Position numbers and translations under genes: made by a program
Notes under the pieces: model-generated
What the model saw: the letters and a program-made list of their open reading frames with translations, nothing else
Told to the model about the DNA's origin: nothing
Database searches by the model: none
From: Cryptomeria japonica
Lineage: Eukaryota > Streptophyta > Pinopsida > Cupressales > Cupressaceae
DNA length: 64,000 nt
Reading direction: 5' to 3'
Assembly: GCF_030272615.1 (NCBI RefSeq)
Contig: NC_081415.1
Coordinates: 422,000,757-422,064,756 of the forward strand
Part shown: piece by piece, positions 34,559 through 45,480 of the stretch
Layout of the letters: each line of letters begins with the position of its first letter
Position numbering within the stretch: position 1 is the first letter of the stretch

Positions 34559-35902
34559 CTACATGCCTACATTCTCTCCTATGAAATGTCTTTTTGATCG
34601 GAGGTTGTAATCTGACTGCACTTGAGGAGACCCTGAGCTTGATGCGGCTACGCCATTTGTGAGTACGGCATCTCCGTCCTCAATCCAAGAGAATAATGCA
34701 TGGTCCGGAGCTATCTCTATTTCTTGCTCTATTGATATACCTTGCATCTGTGCGATGAGAGTTTCATTGTCCATGCTAGGGAATGTATAAACCGAATAAT
34801 CCAAAGCCACGCCTTGGCTTCACTGATTTGCAATTTTTTGTTGCAAATTGCCTTTCGGGCATTTTCTTGGGGCGTGGGCGTTGTTACATGAAAAATACCA
34901 AGAATTGGTATCATCTGCTAGATTATTTTGTCCTATAATCAACTCTTTACTAGTGCTGGGATAGATAGTTTTCAAAGGTTTGGGCACTAGAACTATCTAG
35001 CCATTTGGCTGAGATGAGGAAGTTTGGCTATTTGCATATTGGTTTTGTTGATATGCGGGTCTATTTCCTTAGAAATTTTGTTGGAAAGGAGGTCTAGCAG
35101 GTGGGATTTGGGACCTTTTAACATTAAGGATTTTATTTGATAATGATCTCAACAAATTTTTTATATCGTTGACCTTCGCAGCCAGGGATGAGGGAGAAGG
35201 CATATTTGCTTGTTAGGATCTGGGGTACACATATATAGATTGGGGTGCAGATGTGCTAGGCATGACTGGCTCAGGGACTTGATTTGATAACACAGAAAAG
35301 ACCAGCATGAGCGATCATTGCACAAGCTTTCCAGCATCAATTAGATTGTTTTCTACCCGGACCACCAAATCAAATGCATCCAGGACAGTATTACCTCCAA
35401 GAGATTGGATCATCACAAATATATCTAAATTGAAGGCTTTCAGATAAAAAACAAACGCCATATCTGCAGGTGGACGAGCGGACAACGATATTCTTTGCCA
35501 GGTCCTCTAAAATATCATATTGAATTTTGTCACCGCTTCTTGAGAGGATCTTTTTATGGTAATCAATTGTTGCATTAGGGATGACCTATCAGCCTTGTTG
35601 AAAAATCTCTCAAAGAAGCAGTCACCCAACTGGTCCCAATTGGCTATAGAGTTTGGGCTGAGAGATCTATACCAGTCTAAATCTTTCCCTTTGAATGAAG
35701 CCATGAGAAATCTCAGAGCTACATTTTTCTTTGTAATGTTATGGATGGTGCAGACATCGGCCACATCTTGTAGGTGTTCTCTAGGCATCTTGGGACATTC
35801 TCCGATGAATTCAGGGACAACATTTAGCGCGGAAGTGGGAATCGGCCCCCATACTGCAAGTGGAACGAGAGGAATGAGAGGGCTCCCGCTATTCCAAGTC
35901 AT
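34559..35902 (-). pseudogene. gag: Gypsy gag, broken by nonsense codons only
   Basis: The minus strand from 35902 reads through a Retrotrans_gag domain: MASFKGKDLDWYRSLSP, NWDQLGDCFFERFF, and a coiled segment ending TKFNMIF at the TAG 35507. The same frame continues through about five more stops, past SWYFSCNNAHAPRKCP, a knuckle-like motif lacking its first Cys, to the open segment 34810-34559. All pieces, and the protease and RNase H beyond, share one frame with no frameshift over about 2.6 kb. That is unusual here and shows that the gag-protease-RNase H fusion was the original layout. Confidence 0.75.
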
Positions 35903-36124
35903 GAAGGTTTTAGGAGGAATCTAAGCCATTATTACGAGAACAACCGTAGGGAAAATAGGTGGATTCCGGGAAGAAGTAGCTGCAGGCGAATGGATGCTTA
36001 CCAGGGGTGGGAGAAGCAAATTGGGATTTAAATTTGTTTGGCTCTTGGTAACAGGTCTATGGCTCATAAGCTTTCTTAGGCTTGTTCAAAATTACGGTCC
36101 CACCGGGCGTGCTAGAAAAAGAAC
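35903..36124 (-). other. Leader of the gypsy-like element
   Basis: On the minus strand the LTR end TCAACA is followed by GTTCTTTTTCTAGCACG and CCCGGTGGGACC, a block seen just after the LTR in many plant gypsy elements. I could not assign the exact tRNA primer. Confidence 0.45.
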
Positions 36125-37830
36125 TGTTGACTCTTAATTTTGCATTAAATGCTAACAACCTTATGGGAAATTCAATGATGGGGGACCTTTTGCGTGAAAC
36201 TCACTGAATGACCTTTGCGTTTGAGAATCTGGCTCTTCATACAATTGGGGGAAAAAAGGGGAAGAAGAAAACTTAAAACAAACAATCTACACTATTTAGG
36301 TGATACGCCAAAATATTTTGAAAAGCATTAACAACATATAAAACCCAGATACATGCGAGTTTAAAGCTCATTCAATAATCTATATGCTCAGATACATTTG
36401 AGAGAGTAATTCAACAAAACTCATTCAACATAATATGACATTCACCATTCATCCAACAGATAACATGTCTTAAAACATAGTTTAATCTGTGGAGTCTCAT
36501 AGCATATATCATAGAAGTTATCCAATTTGAAAACAACACAGAAGTCAGTCTATTAAGCTTCAAATAAAACAATCACAAAGGCCATAGGCACAATCTAACA
36601 TGTCTATCATTCACCAAATTTAATTAACATAAAGGCCTCCTTAATGAGCCAAAGTCTGAAAAATCTCTCTAAAGTTTGAACCCCCTAAAAGCAAGAAAAA
36701 GAAAGCATATATAGAGCCCCTGACTCTTAACCAACAGTACGTAGCATCAACAAAATCCTAGCAACTACTTCTAACGGAAAAATCTTAGTTTGGCACTCCA
36801 TGAGACACTACCCAATGAAACAACCTTTGAAGTTTTTATCCCAACCACATCATGGCAACCCCTGCACCTGCCCAACAAGAAAATTGCGATGCAAACTGCA
36901 TTCTGGTTCATGAACCACCATGGAAGACACGCGGCGACTCGGGGGAGACCCAAAGTCGATCGCAAAAAGAGAACTAGATCATGCAATGCAGGGACACCAA
37001 GTGTCACTACCTTTATACAATGGATGGTGGGACCGAGAAGCATACACCGAGGAAAAGACTTGAGCCACGCAGCAGCTCTGCATTCTCTCAACTTTAAGCG
37101 AGAAAAGCAATCCGCTCAGGACATCGTTGAGACACCACTTGGCATGCATGTTGGCGAATGGGAAAATGGACCAAAAATCAAAAGAAGTCGCTGCCACTTG
37201 ACCAAAATGTCGCCTACGAACAATGCCGAAATAATATTAACAATGACCAAGAAGAAATGGACTCTAAGAATGTTCTTCAAACTTGGAAATGAGAGGAAAG
37301 AAGAACAAACTCAAACTTGTAGTAGAGCCCCAAAAACCCGATCATAAACGCTTAGAAAGAGGAAGAGACTTGTGGTTGGGTTTGGCACATTCAACTACAA
37401 GTCACATAGAAAACAAAACAAACACACTTGTAAATGGGTCATTATAACCTAGCCACAAGTCAAAAGCACTAAGACTTGTAATTAGATTATAATGACCCTC
37501 TTACAAGTAAGAATTAAAAACTAAACTAAACTTGCAAATAAAAAGACCCCAAACACTTGTAGTCATGTCTTAAAGGCCTGACTACAAGTGAATAGTTTCA
37601 CTTGTAATGTGCTTGGAGAAACCCCCAAACTTGCAGTGTAGTCTCTAAAACCCGATTTTGCACTTAAAATGCAAAAAAGAAGACTTAACACAAACAAAAA
37701 CTAACCAAAGAAGATCAAAGAGAGGCATGGACCCAAAAAGGTAAGATTTGAAACAAATTTCAACCTTGGGAAGCATGCAAAAAGACTCAAAGGATGAATT
37801 TTTAACAAAAATTCTTAGGGGGTTGCTCAC
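36125..37830 (-). repeat. 5' LTR of the gypsy-like element, with palindromes
   Basis: On the minus strand it starts TGAGCAACCCCC at 37830 and ends TCAACA at 36125. The last ~140 bp recur at 32975-33116. The start resembles that of the 17256-24929 unit (TGGGGCAACCC at 24929). At least six imperfect palindromes of the window-wide type occupy 37316-37665. A plus-strand ORF of 185 codons (36790-37347) inside it has no motif and I treat it as chance. Confidence 0.6.
37316..37665. repeat. Array of imperfect palindromes, about six units
   Basis: Units start CTTGTAGT, CTTGTGGTT, CTTGTAAAT, CTTGTAATT, CTTGTAGTC and CTTGCAGT and end in the complementary ACAAG. The best is 37554-37590 (CACTTGTAGTCATGTCTTAA and the pairing arm). 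They are the same class as the arrays at 23.5, 31.8 and 48.7 kb. Confidence 0.8.
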
Positions 37831-38045
37831 ATTTTTTATTTACAAAAATGAGGACAACAATTGGCTCTCACTGGGGAATTACTTTCACTTGTCTCTTCGA
37901 GAAAGAGGAGAGGAATAGAAGCCAGATCTCAAAGTGCCTTCATCCGACCATTTGGTAACAGAGTCAGGTGACAAAAAAGAAAATGAAAAATAAAGATTAT
38001 AAAAATAAAAAAAACAGACTTATGTGTAAAAAAAAAAAAAAAAAT

Positions 38046-39382
38046 TATCTGAAACTTTAGTCAAAGTAATGGTTCAAATGTTGTCCATTGTAGGGCATTG
38101 CAAATGGAGTACCATCACAATAAGCCAGCACATAACTATTTTCTCTAGTGATTTGACGAATAATAATAGGTCCTCACCAAAGGGAATCAAACTTTTCATG
38201 CATACCCTTTGGTTCTCTCCTTTTATCCCATAGCAGAACATGATCACCAAACTGAAATGATCTTTGCTTAGCTTTCTTGTCAAAAAGAACTTTGACCTAA
38301 TTTTGATGTTCAGTAATCCAGTCTATCACTTGCGTTCTTCATTCCTCCAACTGAGAGAGAAACATTATCCTTTTATCTAAGGCACCTTCAAATGTTTCAT
38401 CTTCAATTGCCCTAGCTAACTTTAAAGCTGGAAGTATTTCTGCATTTATCCCATAAATAAGTTGAAATGGAGACATGCCAATAGCTCTTTTGGGTGTAAT
38501 CTTGTCCACCCATAAAGCATCGTAAAGAGCATTATGCCAAGACCTTTGATTCTATTCCACAAGCTTGCGTATGATAGCAACCAAGTTTTTGTTACTTGAT
38601 TCAGCTTGACCATTACCTTGAGGGTAATAATCAGAGGAATGAGCCAACATGATACCATACTCAAAAAAAAACTAAGTTACCTCATGAGATGAGAAGGGAG
38701 TTGCATTGTCAATCACAATCTTATGTGGAACACCAAATCTAGAAATGACATTCTCATTGAGGACTTTGTACATCACTTCAGATGTAGCATGCTTAATTGG
38801 TAATGCTTCCACCCATTTGGTAAAATAATATGTTGGAGTGAGAACATAGGTATGACCAACACTTGAGGAAGGATTGATGATGCTAATGAAATTAATTCCC
38901 CACTACTGGAAAGGTTCTTCAATCACAACAGGCTTCAGAGGCAATGTTGCAAGCTTCTATTTACCTAAAAACTGCTAACAATGCACACACTTGCGCACCC
39001 ATCTGAAAGCATCTTGGAAAAGTGTGGGCCAATAGTATTTAGCCCCCAAAATCTTGTGAGCAGTCACTAGTGCAAAAAAATGCCCACCACAAGCTAGATA
39101 ATGGAATGATTCTAACAATCTGACTTGTTGTGCTTTATCAACATAGCGGAGGAAAATACCGTCAATTGCTCTTTTATGCAAACCAGTGTCCCAAAGCACA
39201 AAGTTTGCAGCTTTAAGCTTTATACTCCTCTTTTCCTTAAATGACAAATATTCTGGACATTCACCATATGTCAAAAAGTAAGCTATGTTTGAATACCATT
39301 CATTAGTTGTACTAACAAATAATACCTTGGGAAGGTCTTCTAGAAGATTTAATTCACATTCCTTTGAAATATTCTCAACCAT
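38046..39382 (-). pseudogene. Ty3/gypsy integrase, broken
   Basis: Integrase inserts element cDNA into the host. The minus strand shows the N-terminal zinc finger: HYLACGGHFFALVTAHKILG...KCVHC (39120-38975), giving H, H, C, C. The catalytic core follows. The first Asp of the DDE triad reads Asn (WGINFI, near 38895). The second is present (KIVIDNATPFSS, near 38715), and the Glu lies in YYPQGNGQAESSNKNL (near 38590). The C-terminal region has a chromatin-proximal LLWDKRREPKGMHEKF segment and a degenerate GPF/Y motif (GPIII). Stops and frameshifts are frequent, and the D-to-N change alone would abolish activity. It continues from the RT fragment on the right. Confidence 0.82.
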
Positions 39383-40975
39383 GACCTGACAAAGTCCCCT
39401 GCCATGAATAAGTTTTGTAGACTTGATCTCTAAATCATATTCTTGGATTTTGGCAATCCAATTTCCTCTTTTAGTACCAAAATCTTATTGTGTCAAGATA
39501 GACTTAACTGTTGTACCGGGAACTAAAATAACAGTATGAGAATTCAGAATATAGAAACAAAAATACTTAACTGCCTTTACCACAACATAAGCATTCTTTT
39601 CAATTGGTAAATACTTGAGTTCATGAGATTTCACAAGACAACTCACGAAAGCAATAGGAGACTCAAAAAAATTTTGGGTTCTCTTGCATCAAAATGGTTG
39701 ACATAGTATGCTCAAATGCATATCTATACATGATGAAATCGTTTGTATAGTCAGGACATACCAATACCTATGCATGTGCAATTGCATCCTTTATCTCGCT
39801 GAAAGTATCTTTTCGTTCCGCATTCCAATGAAAAGTAGATTTTCCTTTCATCATATCAACAATATGATGAGTCTTCTCTGCAAAATCAGGTATAAACCTT
39901 CGCATAAAATTAACTTTATCGAAGAAAGAATGAACAATCATCTTACTGGCAGGAAAAGGAAGAGTCTAAATAGACTTTACCCTTTCCGGGTCAATTTTTA
40001 TCCCCTCTTTAGACACAATATACCCAAGAAGTTTTCCCTTGATCACCCCAAAAACCGACTTCTTAGGATTAAGAGAGATACCATGCTTGCGACACCTTTC
40101 CAGCATATCTTGCAAATGAAAGAGATGATTCTCATGATCTTTGGAAAAGACAATAAGATCATCAAGATGCACAACAATATATCTTCCCACAATACCACGA
40201 AAAGCTAAATCCATAGCACGCTTAAAAGTTGCTCCTTCATTAATTAATCCAAAGGGCATCTTGTGGTAAGAAAATGTACCCCATAGAGTAGTGAATGCAG
40301 ACTTGTGCTAATCCGGCTCACTAACCTTAATCTAATTGTAACCTGAAAATCCATCCAACATGGATAGCATTTCATCTCTTGTTAGTGTTTGTATAACTTC
40401 ATCCATAATTGGCAAAGGATAGTTATCCTTCAATGACAACTGATTGAGATTTTGATAATATACATAGATATGTTTCTCTCCATTCTTCTTACACATCAAA
40501 ACTATAGTAGCTACCCATTTTGAATGATGGATAGGAAAAATAATCTGAGCGTCCAACATCTTTTGAACTTTAGAAAGAATAGTACTTGAGATTTTGGGAT
40601 TATATTGGTGTTGCTTCTACCTGAAAGGTGTTGCACCAAGCATCAGAGGAATGTTTTTTTGCACTTCCTTAGGTTGGAAAGACTTGAGATCATCATAGGA
40701 ATAAGCCAACACGTCTCGGTATTGATGCAAAAGTTGAATGAACTGATCTCTTTCTGCCGCGGTGCAATTGTTGCCTATGTTGACAAACTTTGGATCATCA
40801 TCAGAACCAATATTATATTTCTCATATCCCGTAGGAGAATCAGAACTTTCATGTTGTCTCCTCTTGATATAGAGATCATGCTTATCAAAAAGTCTCTCAA
40901 GAGAAACCAATCCTTAGGAATTTTATTCCCTTTAAGCTGAATAATTTCTTCATCCGGGTTGGATGATGTATCTGT
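39383..40975 (-). pseudogene. Ty3/gypsy reverse transcriptase with decayed RNase H, broken
   Basis: The minus strand from about 40975 gives a pre-RT region (SLERLFDKHDLYIKRRQHES). RT motifs follow: MLDAQIIFPIHHSKWVATIV (40559 on), NGEKHIYVYYQNLNQLSLKD, YPLPIMDEV, MLSMLDGFSGYN, KMPFGLINEGATFKRAMD, and the active site VVHLDDLIVFSKD near 40170. There the usual Tyr before LDD is His. LGYIVSKEGI and the connection region come next, then a heavily stopped RNase H (39700-39400). Several stops occur inside RT. It joins the integrase fragment to the left. Gag and protease of this element are not seen to the right of 40975. Confidence 0.85.
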
Positions 40976-41041
40976 TGAAGTTACTTGCTGATACTTGAGA
41001 TACTTGATTAAAAAGTATATGTTGAAGTTATCTGTTGAGAC

Positions 41042-42063
41042 TTGATGGGCAAAATGTAGGCACTTAAATTTGGCTAATCAATTTAGTCAAATTTATTTCC
41101 TCTAGCCATTTAATTGATTAAATATCTTAATCAATTAAGCCCATCCCTTGAATTAATTAATCTAATTAATTAATTCCCCCCTTACAATCCCTTGAATTAA
41201 TTAATTCCCCCCCTTTTCAATCCTTGAATTAATTAATTTCTAATTAATTAATGCCCCTCTCCAATCTCTTTAATTAATTAATTTCCCTCGCCTCATTTAA
41301 ATTAAATCCGTTACATGTCTCCTAACTTCTAACTACCTAACTAATCCCCTTCTAACCTAACCTCCAATCTAATCCATGGGTTCTAACCAACCGTATCCCC
41401 CCAAACTAACCTTACCCTAACCTCCCCTCACATGTGTGTGCACACATATTCCCCTAATTTCCTTAATATTAGGATATTTGATTCTATTTTTAGGTGGCTC
41501 CCTCCCAAATTGAACATGTGTCCTTAAGGACACATGTGAAGCCCCTTTTTAACATTTATCCCTCCAAGGGACACTTGTCCTCCCTTGTTGATCTGGAATC
41601 TTGTTCCACTTGTCATTTCTAGGATTGCCACTTGTCCTCCTTGAGGATAAATGTTGCATTTTCCAATCCCTTCCTCTCCTCCCTTTTCCTATTTAATCCC
41701 TCCTCATTTTAGATCAAAGAATCCACTTTCTCACTACCATATCGTTATCATGCAACATTTCATCCATTCTATCATATCCATATTGTTATAATGTCATATT
41801 TCATTCCCATATCCTATCATCAAACCCACATATCCTAAATCTAGTCATCAAATCACATCCTAGAGCAATCGAGCACTAGCCACGTCTTGAGCACACATCC
41901 AAACATAGGAAAATTGAATCAAAGTTGGTAAATGAGGTTTGCATTCACTTGTTTTATGCTTATTGTACTTCATTTCTTTCTTTTTAAACATCCCAGTCTT
42001 GAGGTGTTTGGGGTTAATTGTGTTGCTTAGATTGTTTAGTGTTATCTTTCAATCATTTATATT
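41042..42063 (+). other. LTR-like region upstream of the plant-mobile-domain ORF
   Basis: No ORF. The first half (41131-41290) is a pyrimidine-rich sequence punctuated by TTAATTAATTAA blocks. A perfect 24-bp palindrome with half-site ACATGTGTCCTT lies at 41514-41537. A TATTTAAT box is near 41692, followed by a leader. The arrangement is what an LTR promoter would look like, but I found no second copy, so this is a suggestion only. Confidence 0.4.
41131..41290 (+). repeat. AATTAATT-rich tandem motif
   Basis: A CC(C)TTGAATTAATTAATT motif recurs about every 30-45 bp in four or five diverged copies, separated by C/T-rich stretches. Confidence 0.7.
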
Positions 42064-43767
42064 TGAGCAAGATTTACTTCACACACCGGCGAGTTGGTGA
42101 CGTATGACAGAGTGGTTGGGGAGGCGGCTTTCCAATGGATTTTCCCATACCCTGAGCTAGAGGTATATGACGGGTTAGTACCTTGGGAGGATGTTGTAGA
42201 TTTATATGAGCCACTTCCTACGGTGCTATCTGGGATTGTTGGAGGGCTGCTATGCCCTAATTGGAGATCACATGGGCTGGTTGTCGATTGGGGACAAGAT
42301 ATTGAGCAGATTGCTAGTGAGGGCACCCAGTTTGCATGGGGTCCATGTATCGTGGCACATTTGTACAATGACCTGCATGACATTGTGTACCATGGTATTA
42401 CATCATCAGGGGTTGGTATCACTTTGTTTCACATCTAGGCATGGGAGAACTTGCCCATTACTCGACCATTTTGCGTGAGGTTTAGGGGCATTGATCAGCC
42501 CTCCTTGTATATGTATGGCGGTATGATGACACGGCCTCAACTAGGGAAGCTGGAGTATTGGTGGCATGCCTTGGATGACTTAGATACAGTGGTCTGGCAC
42601 CCATATTTATATTGTGAGCCATGGGAGGACGATGTTGAGGTCATGCCTTATGTATTTTCTAGTCATTTTTTTATCAAACGCACATCATATATCATTGAGA
42701 GATATTTACCGAGTTGTTTTGTGAGACAGTTTGGTTGGCCACGGGATATGTCATGGGGGTCTGGAGAGTATGCTCAGGTAGTGCAAGAGAGATACCATTG
42801 GGGTCTTGTGTTGCCTTATGATCGGGCATTGGCAGAGTTCAGGGGCTTACAACTAAGGCCATGGCCCTATAGATAAGATGTGGCAAACGCAAGGGTCACT
42901 AAGGCGTATGCACAGTACATGGCAGTGCATCCCTTTCCACGCATTTCAGATTTGGAAGAGCTAGTACCACTTTTTGAGGATGATCGGGCACCGAGACAAG
43001 GGAGGAGGAGGAGGAGATTAGATGGAGGCGAAGGAGATGGAGGAGGAGGAGATTAGATGGAGGTGAGGGAGATGGAGGAGGAGGTGGAGATGGGGGAGAT
43101 GGGGGTGGGGGGGATGGTAGAGGCTTCATGAGGGGAATGGGTGGTTTCCCAGTTTGACGCTTACAGGCTCCACCTATACAGGCGCTGACAACAATAGGGG
43201 GGAGACTGGAGGTTGAGGGAGCAGTCGGGGGAGTAGGAGCAACAAGTATAGAGATGGGTGGGGGTGTAGGAGAAACAGGTAGAGGAGGACAGGGAGACCT
43301 ACATGAGGTGATGATAGTGCATTTATAGGTTCGCCTCACCACGGTGGAGGGTCGGATTCATGCTCCAGAGGCAGAGTTAGATGATAGAGATGAAGAGATA
43401 GCTGCTAGGGACATTCAATTGTTTGCCCGAGTAGCTGAGCTAACTGCAGTTTTGAGAGAGAGGGACGACGCCATGGGAAAATTGAGATAGGTCCAGCATA
43501 GGATCCACATCCTAGAGCAAGTACAGGGATAACGCCCTACTGTGGAGGTGATGAGAGAGATGTGACGGGTCAGGCCGAAGATTGACTACTGGCAGGGTTT
43601 GTATGAGCAGGTAGTGCCCAACAATCAGCAGGCTATGAGTTATTCTCAGATGTAGTGAGCTAGATCAGAGCGCGTGCAGAGAGGCCAGAGTAGCGAGGGT
43701 GTTATGGGTCCTCCTCGGTGAGGTGGTGATGGTAGTGGTCCTTCGACATCCAGCAAGAGTGCGGCAT
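42064..43767 (+). pseudogene. Plant mobile domain (aminotransferase-like, MAIN-type) transposon gene
   Basis: One frame runs through the whole interval, broken by TAG codons at 42436 and 42874 and by later stops. It starts FTSHTGELVTYD and continues VGGLLCPNWRSHG, TQFAWGPCIVAHLYNDLHDI, then WENLPITRPFCVRF, YMYGGMMTRPQLGKLEYWWH, VMPYVFSSHFFIKRT and IIERYLPSCFVRQFGWP. These match the plant mobile domain (PF10536-type), known from transposons and from host MAIN/MAIL proteins. An Arg/Gly-rich linker and a coiled-coil tail (PEAELDDRDEEIAARDIQ) follow, giving a PMD-linker-coil layout. The domain's N-terminal start is missing or lies in the decayed upstream sequence. Host-gene status is unlikely given the stops and surroundings. 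Confidence 0.82.
42999..43300 (+). repeat. Purine-rich (GGA)n-like low-complexity tract
   Basis: GGAGGAGG-type repeats with GGGGGAGATGGGGG interruptions encode the Arg/Gly/Glu-rich linker of the mobile-domain gene. The Pro-rich ORF on the minus strand here (43342-42899) is a shadow. Confidence 0.75.
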
Positions 43768-43849
43768 GATATTCCTTGCCTTCTATATTTTGACATTTAG
43801 AGACATTGTTACTTACTGATTCTAGGATGGCTCTTGGTAGCCGATTTTG

Positions 43850-44294
43850 TTGACATCATTATACTCTGATACATATGTACTTTGTTTTGATGAGAGATAT
43901 TTGATGAGATCTCCTTTTTGGCGGCGATGATATGAGATTTTTTTATAATGATTTATTGCGTATGTAGGATGCATGCGATTTTATTGATTTGATATGCATG
44001 ATATGTGATGGATTTTATATGTTTTTATGATTATTTGTGATGATGATTGTTTTCATGATGATTTTATATATGATGATGTATGCATATGTGGATAATTTAT
44101 GATGGATGCAGATGATGATGGATGGATGCACTTGTATTGGTTTTATGATGCAGGTGATTTTTTTTATGTATGATGGTATTAATAAGATGTGAAATGTCAA
44201 TGATGTAAAATTTATTAGTGCGATACATAATGATTTGTTTGATGATAATGGTAATACGTGAAAATGATAAATGATGTAATAATGGTGTTATATG
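43850..44294 (+). repeat. GATGAT/ATGATAATG simple repeat, left part
   Basis: AT-rich sequence dominated by GATGATG, ATGATTTTAT and TGATAATG words, without fixed period. It is the left half of a larger repeat split by the solo LTR at 44300-45475. Confidence 0.75.
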
Positions 44295-44299
44295 ATAAT

Positions 44300-45475
44300 T
44301 GTAAAGTGGAAAATTTGAGCTTAGCGAATTCACCACATAGAAGGGAGAAATTACTAAAGCAATTTTCACTTGGAGGACTTTACATTCAAAAGAGGAGATG
44401 AATCCACTAGATCCAATCCTAAATGAGACAAGGACTGGATATTGAGTGGATTGGATTGATTTGGGTTTTCCTCTTTTGTAAATTAAATTATTAAAATAAG
44501 TATAATGTTGGAATTGGAGACAAAATATGCAGAAATAGTGAGCTATAAGTTTGGGATTTCGTCGTGCACCTGGATCTAAGTAATGTGAGCTAATTCAAAA
44601 TTGCCCTACGAAAACTGCCAAAAATAGCAAGGACTATGTGCAGGGACAATGGTGCCCCCTCTTGGTCCTCTAAAATTTTTAATTGTCGAAAAGGGTTTTT
44701 TCGTCTCTGTGTCTGAAGCTTATTTCTAAAAGTACAATCACGCACATGTTTCCTGCACACAGAAGGAAAGGGAAATGTGTTGGGAATAGGGGTTTGCCTA
44801 AGTCAAACCCCAGTTGAGGAATCAACCTTGAATAAAATATTACAAATACTGAAGTAAATAATGGAAAGGTATACCTTAGATCTGAAATGATTGATAATGA
44901 TGCTTTGCTTCTTGAATGTAATCACATATGTTGTATGAAATGTCATGAACATGACAAAACCCTAACGCACGCACATTCTTGCAAATGAATTATGTAATGT
45001 TGCTACAATGAAGAATATGCAGCTTTGAAGAATGTCTGAATGCTTGATGTAGTCTCCTTGCCTTCTCCACCTTGCTCTCATATATGCTCCTTATGCTTGT
45101 TATGATGCTATATGATGCTATATGATGTTATCTCAAAATGAGAGGAGGAGACCTCCTTATATACCTGGCTATCGTCAAACATTCTAATTTTCTAACATGG
45201 GCCGACACACGAGGAATTGTTTTCCTTCTCAAATTTGAGATAGGGCCTAGGGGCCAAAATGGGTCCCAATTAGGGAGGCCTAGGGTGTGGTGCCCTAGTC
45301 CTACCCCAAATTGGGTTATGCTCAAGGGGCTATGCAAGGTGCAAGATGAAAAAATGAAGCTTGGTTGCATGGGGGAGGCACAAATATATCCCGATCAAGC
45401 ATGGATATGAGACCACTAAGGTGAGGGCTTCAAATGCGGTCAAAATTGCAAGGGATGCAATTTTAGGGCGCTACA
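44300..45475. repeat. Solo LTR (1.18 kb) inserted in the simple repeat
   Basis: It starts TGTAAAGTGG, ends GCGCTACA and is flanked by ATAAT at 44295-44299 and 45476-45480. It shares its start, the block GGGTTTGCCTAAGTCAAACC (44792-44811) and its end with the solo LTR at 18404-20067. A GGACAATGGTGCC...TTGGTCC hairpin near 44648-44672 corresponds to the GC-rich hairpins there. No internal element remains, the usual result of LTR-LTR recombination. Confidence 0.85.
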
Positions 45476-45480
45476 ATAAT

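Noticed and set aside
36790-37347. 185-codon plus-strand ORF as a real gene
   Set aside because: It lies inside an LTR, has no recognisable motif, overlaps an opposite-strand ORF and part of the palindrome array, and has no support from another copy.
42899-43342. Proline-rich minus-strand ORF
   Set aside because: It is the antisense shadow of the GGA repeat encoding the linker of the mobile-domain gene.
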